NCBI GenBank assembly: GCA_963739645.1
Contig: CAVUBM010000074.1
Span: 62,001-126,000, forward strand
Length of the DNA stretch: 64,000 bases
DNA from: JASHPR01 sp963739645
GTDB taxonomy: Bacteria > Actinomycetota > Actinomycetes > Streptosporangiales > Streptosporangiaceae
Direction of reading: 5' to 3'
This document shows positions 59,574-64,000 of the stretch, piece after piece. Below the pieces are notes generated by a model. The model had not been told where the DNA came from and did not search any database. It saw nothing but the letters and a program-made list of their open reading frames with translations. The position numbers were made by a program, and so were the translations under genes. How positions within the stretch are numbered: the stretch's first letter is position 1; each line of letters opens with the position of its first letter.

Positions 59574-61154
59574 GTGATACACCGAAGTACTGCAGTGAAA
59601 GCCCTGATAGGTGTGGCCGCTTTGCTCGTTGTGGCCGCCTGCGGGTCATCGGGCTCTAGCTCGTCATCCACCTCGTCGGGAGGCTCGTCCTCTGGCACGC
59701 CGGTGAAGGGCGGCAACCTCACGTTCGCCGCGGTCCAGGACGCGCAGTCCATGAACGCCACCACGGTGTTCGACAACAACTCGATCTGGATCTTCGAGCA
59801 GATCTACCAGACGCTGTACACGGTGACCAACGACGGCAAGGGCGTGAAGCCGTGGCTGGCGACCAGCTACACGATGTCGTCGGACAAGAAGACGTACACG
59901 TTCACGCTGCGCAAGGGCGTCAAGTTCTCCAACGGCCAGCCGATGACCTCGGCTGACGTGAAGTTCTCCATCGACCAGAACCGGAAGGCCACGCAGGGCT
60001 GGGCCTACCTGGACTCGGCCATCTCCTCCGTGGACGCCCCGTCACCCGACACCGTGGTCATCCACCTCAAGTTCCCGTGGGCGCCGCTGCTCGCCGACCT
60101 GTCGATCTTCGCCAACGGGATCGTGCCCAACAACTACGGCGGCGAGACCGAGAACGCGTTCTACCAGCACCCGATCGGCACCGGCCCGTTCAAGTGGGAC
60201 TACTGGCACAAGGGCTCCGCGCTCAAGCTGGTCCGCAACCCGAACTACTGGCAGAAGGGCAAGCCGTACCTGAACAGCGTCACCTGGACCGACGTGCCCA
60301 ACGACAACACCCGTTTGCTGCAGCTCAAGGGCGGCCAGGCCCAGATCGACCAGACGCCCGCCTGGTCCACGGTGGCCAGCCTGAAGTCGACGCCGAACGT
60401 CAACATGTTCCTGTTCCCGTCGACGCAGACCAACTACCTGGCCTTCAACGAGAACGTGAAGCCGTTCCAGGACGTGCACGTGCGCCGGGCCATCTCGCTG
60501 GCCATCAACCGGAACGCCCTGGTCAAGGCCGTGCTGTTCGGCAACGGCAAGCCAGCGAACTCGCTGTTCCCGCCGCAGGTGCCCTACTACCAGGCGAAGA
60601 CCCCGGGCCTGCAGTTCAACATGACCCAGGCCAAGCAGGAGATGGCCAAGTCGACCGTCCCGCACGGGTTCACCACGACGATCCTGATCCCGTCCGGCAA
60701 CTCCGACTACCTGACGATCTCCACGATCATGCAGTCCGAGCTCAAGCCGCTGGGCATCAAGGTCAAGATCCAGCAGCTCGACCCGAACACGGCCAACACC
60801 AACTTCCAGAACCAGAAGTACGACATGACGCTCACGCTGTGGACGATGGACATCCCGGACCCGGACGAGCTGGCCACGTTCGCGGTCGACCCGAAGTCCG
60901 GCGCCAAGTCGTTCTTCACCAGCTACAACAACCCGACGGTCGTGAAGGCCACGCACCAGGCCGAGACCACGACCGTCCCGGCGCAGCGCCAGACCCTCTA
61001 CAACACCGTCCAGACGGGCGCGGCCAACGACGCGTTCATGGCGTTCCTGTACTACTCGCCGTACCCGTACGCGACCACGAGCAACGTGCACGGCTTCTTC
61101 GTGACGCCGCTCGGCAACATGCACATGGAGGATGTCTGGCTCAGCAAGTCGTGA
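59574..61154 (+). CDS. Dipeptide/oligopeptide-type ABC importer, substrate-binding lipoprotein
   Basis: 526 residues from the GTG at 59574 (GGGAGG upstream). The lipobox is in ALIGVAALLVVAACGSSGSS. Family 5 signatures are SYTMSSDKKTYTFTLRKGVK, FSNGQPMTSADVKFSIDQNR, GTGPFKWDYWHKGSALKLVR and VRRAISLAINRNALVKAVLF. A Ser/Thr/Gly linker follows the lipid-attachment Cys. The ligand cannot be read from sequence; the neighbours (amidase, N-acyl amino-acid deacylase) suggest an amide or acyl-amino compound. Confidence 0.93.
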   Translation: MIHRSTAVKALIGVAALLVVAACGSSGSSSSSTSSGGSSSGTPVKGGNLTFAAVQDAQSMNATTVFDNNSIWIFEQIYQTLYTVTNDGKGVKPWLATSYTMSSDKKTYTFTLRKGVKFSNGQPMTSADVKFSIDQNRKATQGWAYLDSAISSVDAPSPDTVVIHLKFPWAPLLADLSIFANGIVPNNYGGETENAFYQHPIGTGPFKWDYWHKGSALKLVRNPNYWQKGKPYLNSVTWTDVPNDNTRLLQLKGGQAQIDQTPAWSTVASLKSTPNVNMFLFPSTQTNYLAFNENVKPFQDVHVRRAISLAINRNALVKAVLFGNGKPANSLFPPQVPYYQAKTPGLQFNMTQAKQEMAKSTVPHGFTTTILIPSGNSDYLTISTIMQSELKPLGIKVKIQQLDPNTANTNFQNQKYDMTLTLWTMDIPDPDELATFAVDPKSGAKSFFTSYNNPTVVKATHQAETTTVPAQRQTLYNTVQTGAANDAFMAFLYYSPYPYATTSNVHGFFVTPLGNMHMEDVWLSKS

Positions 61155-61207
61155 CAAATTCCATAACGAAGCATCCCGATGCGAGGTGGTGACGGCCCGT
61201 GGGCCGG

Positions 61208-62144
61208 ATGACGTTCGTATTCCGGCAGGCTGCTGATGCTCATACCAGTGGCCTTCGGGGTGACGCTCATCGTGTTCTTCATGATCCACCTGATCCCGGG
61301 CGACCCGGCGCGGACCATCCTCGGAATCCACGCCACGCCTAAGGCCATCGCCATCTTGCACCGGGAGTGGGGCCTGAACCGGCCGCTGATCAGCCAGTAC
61401 CTGCTGTTCCTCGACCGGATCCTGCACGGCAACCTCGGGCCCAGCCTGTACTACGGGGTGCCGGCAACCACTGTGATCCTGCAGCGGTTGCCGGCCACCC
61501 TGTGGCTGATCGTCTACGCCACGGTGCTGGCGGTGCTGATCAGCGTGCCGCTGGCGATGATCGCGGCCAGCCGCAAGGACGGCGTCCGCGACCACGTGGT
61601 CCGGGTGGTGCCCCTGTTCGGCCTGGGGATGCCGCCGTTCTGGCTCGGGATCATTCTGATCTACGTGTTCTCCGTCACGCTCAAGCTGTTCCCGGTCAGC
61701 GGGTACGGATCAGGGTTCTTCGGCCACCTGCACGCGATGTTCCTGCCCGCCCTGACCGTGGCCATCGCGCTGTCGCCGGTGGTCATCCGCAGCCTGCGGG
61801 CCAGCATGCTCAACGTGCTCGGCGCCGAGTACATCACCACCGCCCGGTCCAAGGGCGTGCCGAACCACCGGCTGTTCATGCGGCACGTGCTGCGCAACGC
61901 GGTGATCCCCGCGGTCACCGTGCTCGGCATCAACATCGGCTTCCTCATCGGCGGGACTGTGATCATCGAGAACGTCTTCGCGATTCCCGGCATCGGCCAG
62001 CTCATGCTCAACTCGATCTTCGAGCGGGACTTCCCCGTGGTGCAGGGAGTCACGCTGGTGTTCGCGGTCATGGTGGTGCTGCTCAACCTGCTGGCGGACA
62101 TCGCGTACGCGACGCTCGACCCGAGAGTGCGGTTCGAGCGGTGA
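61208..62144 (+). CDS. ABC importer permease, DppB type, N-terminus frameshifted
   Basis: The ATG at 61236 gives 302 residues starting in the middle of TM1 (MLIPVAFGVTLIVFFMIHLI). The expected DppB beginning is in another frame from 61208 (MTFVFRQ) and joins by one extra base near 61231. The rest is normal: PGDPARTILGIHATPKAIA, LGPSLYYGVPATTVILQRLP, the EAA loop EYITTARSKGVPNHRLFMRH and FAIPGIGQLMLNSIFERDFP. Confidence 0.9.
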
Positions 62145-63028
62145 GCGCGCTCTCCTTCCCCGAGCACCCGGAGACGTTCCTGATCCCGGCCGAGCACGCG
62201 GCGCCGCGTGCCCGGCGCCAGTGGTACCGCCAGCCCGCGCTGATGACCGGGATCCTGGTCATGGGGATCATCGTCTTCCTGGCCGTCGCGGCACCGCTGC
62301 TCACCTCCTACAACCCGAACGCGCAGAACCTCAACGAGACGCTGCAAGGGCCAAGTGCCCAGCATCTGCTCGGCACCGACCAGCTCGGCCGGGACGTCTG
62401 GACCCGGTTGCTCTACGGCCTCCGGCTGGACCTGTCGATCGCGTGCCTCGCCGTGCTGTTCCCGTTCACTCTCGGCGTCGTGCTGGGCAGCATCGCCGGC
62501 TACTTCGGCGGCTGGGTCGACAACGTCATCATGCGGGTGGTCGACGTCGTGGTCGCGTTCCCGTTCTACGTGCTGCTCATCGCGCTGGTGTTCGTGCTCG
62601 GCCCGGGTATCCGCAGCATCGTCATTGCCATCACGCTCGTGGGGTGGGTCTCCTACGCGCGGATCATCCGCGGCGAGATCCTGGTGGCCAAGCGGCAGGA
62701 TTATGTGACGGCGGCCAGGTCCGGCGGCCTGTCCAGCACGCGCATCATGGGCCGCCACGTGCTGCCCAACGTGATCTCGCAGGCGATCATCTACTCGATG
62801 TCGGACATCGTGCAGGACATGCTGGCCATCGTGACGCTCAGCTACTTCGGCCTGGGCGTGCCGCCGCCAACAGCGGATCTGGGCTCGATGATCAGCGACG
62901 GCCAGAACTTCATCACCACGCACTGGCAGCTCGCCACGATCCCGGGCCTCGTCGTGGTGTTCGTGGGCCTGGGGCTCTCGCTCATCGGCGACGGGCTCGC
63001 CGACCTGATCCGGCCGGGGCAGACATGA
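62141..63028 (+). CDS. ABC importer permease, DppC type
   Basis: 295 residues from the GTG at 62141, overlapping the DppB stop (GTGA). Landmarks: ITSYNPN-type segment near the start (LLTSYNPNAQNLNETLQGPS), HLLGTDQLGRDVWTRLLYGL, EAA loop DYVTAARSGGLSSTRIMGRH and LSYFGLGVPPPTADLGSMIS. Six membrane segments. Confidence 0.95.
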   Translation: MSALSFPEHPETFLIPAEHAAPRARRQWYRQPALMTGILVMGIIVFLAVAAPLLTSYNPNAQNLNETLQGPSAQHLLGTDQLGRDVWTRLLYGLRLDLSIACLAVLFPFTLGVVLGSIAGYFGGWVDNVIMRVVDVVVAFPFYVLLIALVFVLGPGIRSIVIAITLVGWVSYARIIRGEILVAKRQDYVTAARSGGLSSTRIMGRHVLPNVISQAIIYSMSDIVQDMLAIVTLSYFGLGVPPPTADLGSMISDGQNFITTHWQLATIPGLVVVFVGLGLSLIGDGLADLIRPGQT

Positions 63029-64000
63029 CGGTGTCAGGAACCACGGGAAGCACGGGGAACAGCGACTCGCCTGCCGCGGGACCTGTCCTCGAGGTCCGCG
63101 ACCTGCACGTGGAGATCACCAGCCGCTCCGGGGTGGTCCACGCGGTGGACGGGGTCTCCCTCGAGGTACCCAGGGGCGAGGCCATGGGCCTGGTCGGGGA
63201 GTCCGGATCCGGCAAGAGCATGACCCTGCGCGCCTGCCTCGGCGTGCTGCCCGCCGAGGCCAAGGTCACCTCCGGGCAGATCCTGCTCGACGGCGTGGAC
63301 ATGGTCCCGATGGGCCAGCACGACCTCAACCGGATCCGCGGCCCCAAGGTCGCGATGATCTTCCAGGAGCCGATGAGCGCGCTCAACCCGGTCATGCGGG
63401 TCGGGCCGCAGATCGCCGAGGGCCCGCAGGTGCATCTCGGCTACAGCCGGGCCAAGGCCAAGGAGCGCACGATCGACCTGATGCGCCGGGTCGGGATCCC
63501 GGACCCGGAGCGGCGGTACCGCGCCTACCCGCACGAGTTCTCCGGCGGCATGCGGCAGCGGGTGATGATCGCGATCGCGCTGTCCTGCGACCCGGAGATC
63601 ATCCTCTGCGACGAGCCCACCACCGCGCTCGACGTCACGATCCAGGACCAGATCCTGCGGCTGCTGGCCCGGCTGTGCCAAGACTCGGGCGCGAGCCTGG
63701 TCTTCGTCACGCACGACCTGCCCGTGGTGGCCCAGATCTGCCAGAACGTGGCGGTCATGTACGGCGGGCAGATCATCGAGACCGGCGACGTGCGCGACGT
63801 GCTGCTCGATCCGCGCCACCCCTACACGCTCGGGCTGGTCAGGTCGGCGCCGGACTTCGAGTACGTCCGCGAGTCCCTGGTGCCCATCCCCGGATCCCCG
63901 CCGAGCCTGATCTCCCCGCCCGCGGGCTGCCGGTTCCACCCGCGGTGCTCGTTCGTCGAGGAGGACTGCAAGGTGACGCCGACCCCGCTGCGGCCGCTGC
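63025..64000 (+). CDS. ABC importer ATPase, DppD type, 3' end outside the window
   Basis: Starts at the ATG at 63025, overlapping the DppC stop (ATGA), and stays open to the window edge (325 codons). Walker A is LVGESGSGKSMTLRACLGVL, Q-loop MIFQEPMSALNPVMRVGPQI, signature HEFSGGMRQRVMIAIALSCD and Walker B IILCDEPTTALDVTIQDQIL. The oligopeptide-type C-terminal motif begins (PPAGCRFHPRCSFVEEDCKV), with cysteines that often bind an iron-sulfur cluster. A second ATPase (DppF) probably follows outside. Confidence 0.95.
   Translation, partial: MTVSGTTGSTGNSDSPAAGPVLEVRDLHVEITSRSGVVHAVDGVSLEVPRGEAMGLVGESGSGKSMTLRACLGVLPAEAKVTSGQILLDGVDMVPMGQHDLNRIRGPKVAMIFQEPMSALNPVMRVGPQIAEGPQVHLGYSRAKAKERTIDLMRRVGIPDPERRYRAYPHEFSGGMRQRVMIAIALSCDPEIILCDEPTTALDVTIQDQILRLLARLCQDSGASLVFVTHDLPVVAQICQNVAVMYGGQIIETGDVRDVLLDPRHPYTLGLVRSAPDFEYVRESLVPIPGSPPSLISPPAGCRFHPRCSFVEEDCKVTPTPLRPL

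Overview
The window is very GC-rich DNA from an actinomycete (Actinomycetota). The best evidence is a conserved block running purS, purQ, purL, a sterol-carrier-like gene, purF, purM, a DUF3073 gene, valine/leucine dehydrogenase, a hypothetical gene and bldC. This is the gene order I know from Streptomyces and its relatives. BldC, mycothiol-dependent maleylpyruvate isomerase-type proteins and fadE5/fadE34-type acyl-CoA dehydrogenases fit the same group. I cannot name a genus.

Layout. 1-1380: 3' part of a LytR-CpsA-Psr cell-wall ligase (minus). 1520-6785: lipid catabolism, with a fused two-domain FadE34-like dehydrogenase (minus), a membrane protein and a FadE5-like dehydrogenase. 6782-8534: an IS1380-type insertion sequence. 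8563-12236: a branched-chain 2-oxoacid dehydrogenase operon (E1alpha, E1beta, E2; no E3). 12467-20425: purine biosynthesis, interrupted by an anti-sigma kinase gene and a lectin-like membrane protein. 20517-25279: DUF3073, valine dehydrogenase, a hypothetical gene, bldC and a second hypothetical gene. 25422-33096: mixed small genes, including a Pol I-like polymerase, MscL, acetyltransferases, the remnant of a TmpA-like dioxygenase beside an intact TmpB/PhnZ-like HD oxygenase, a nucleotidyltransferase and ArfB. 33100-40850: serine hydrolase, a large secreted S8 protease, an MFS exporter, and a catalytically dead ClpP homologue overlapping an XRE regulator. 40965-50088: DEAD-box helicase, cupin, aminotransferase, gluconokinase, a sortase F/DUF4397/TPR operon and a cold-shock protein. 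50110-53147: a TetR regulator divergent from a DrrAB-like ABC exporter. 53144-55573: YbaK, acetyltransferase and VOC proteins. 55548-64000: a truncated permease, an AstE-like deacylase, a ketopantoate reductase-amidase fusion, and a dipeptide-type ABC importer that runs off the right edge.

How the genes fit together. PurS, PurQ and PurL form the three-part FGAM synthetase, PurM closes the ring and PurF starts the pathway. Valine dehydrogenase could supply 2-oxoacids to the Bkd complex. The last 8 kb looks like uptake and hydrolysis of an unknown amide or acyl-amino compound.

Two points matter most to a reader. First, at least twelve otherwise conserved genes carry single-base frameshifts; several can be placed to one base and look like uncorrected sequencing or assembly indels rather than gene decay. 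Secondly, the most unusual DNA structure I found is a 26-bp unit, four times in tandem and once more 2 kb away. It encodes a nine-residue peptide, its stop overlaps the next start codon, and it carries its own Shine-Dalgarno sequence, so it works as a ready-made translational coupler at gene junctions. Several strong palindrome or operator arrays also lie in the intergenic regions.
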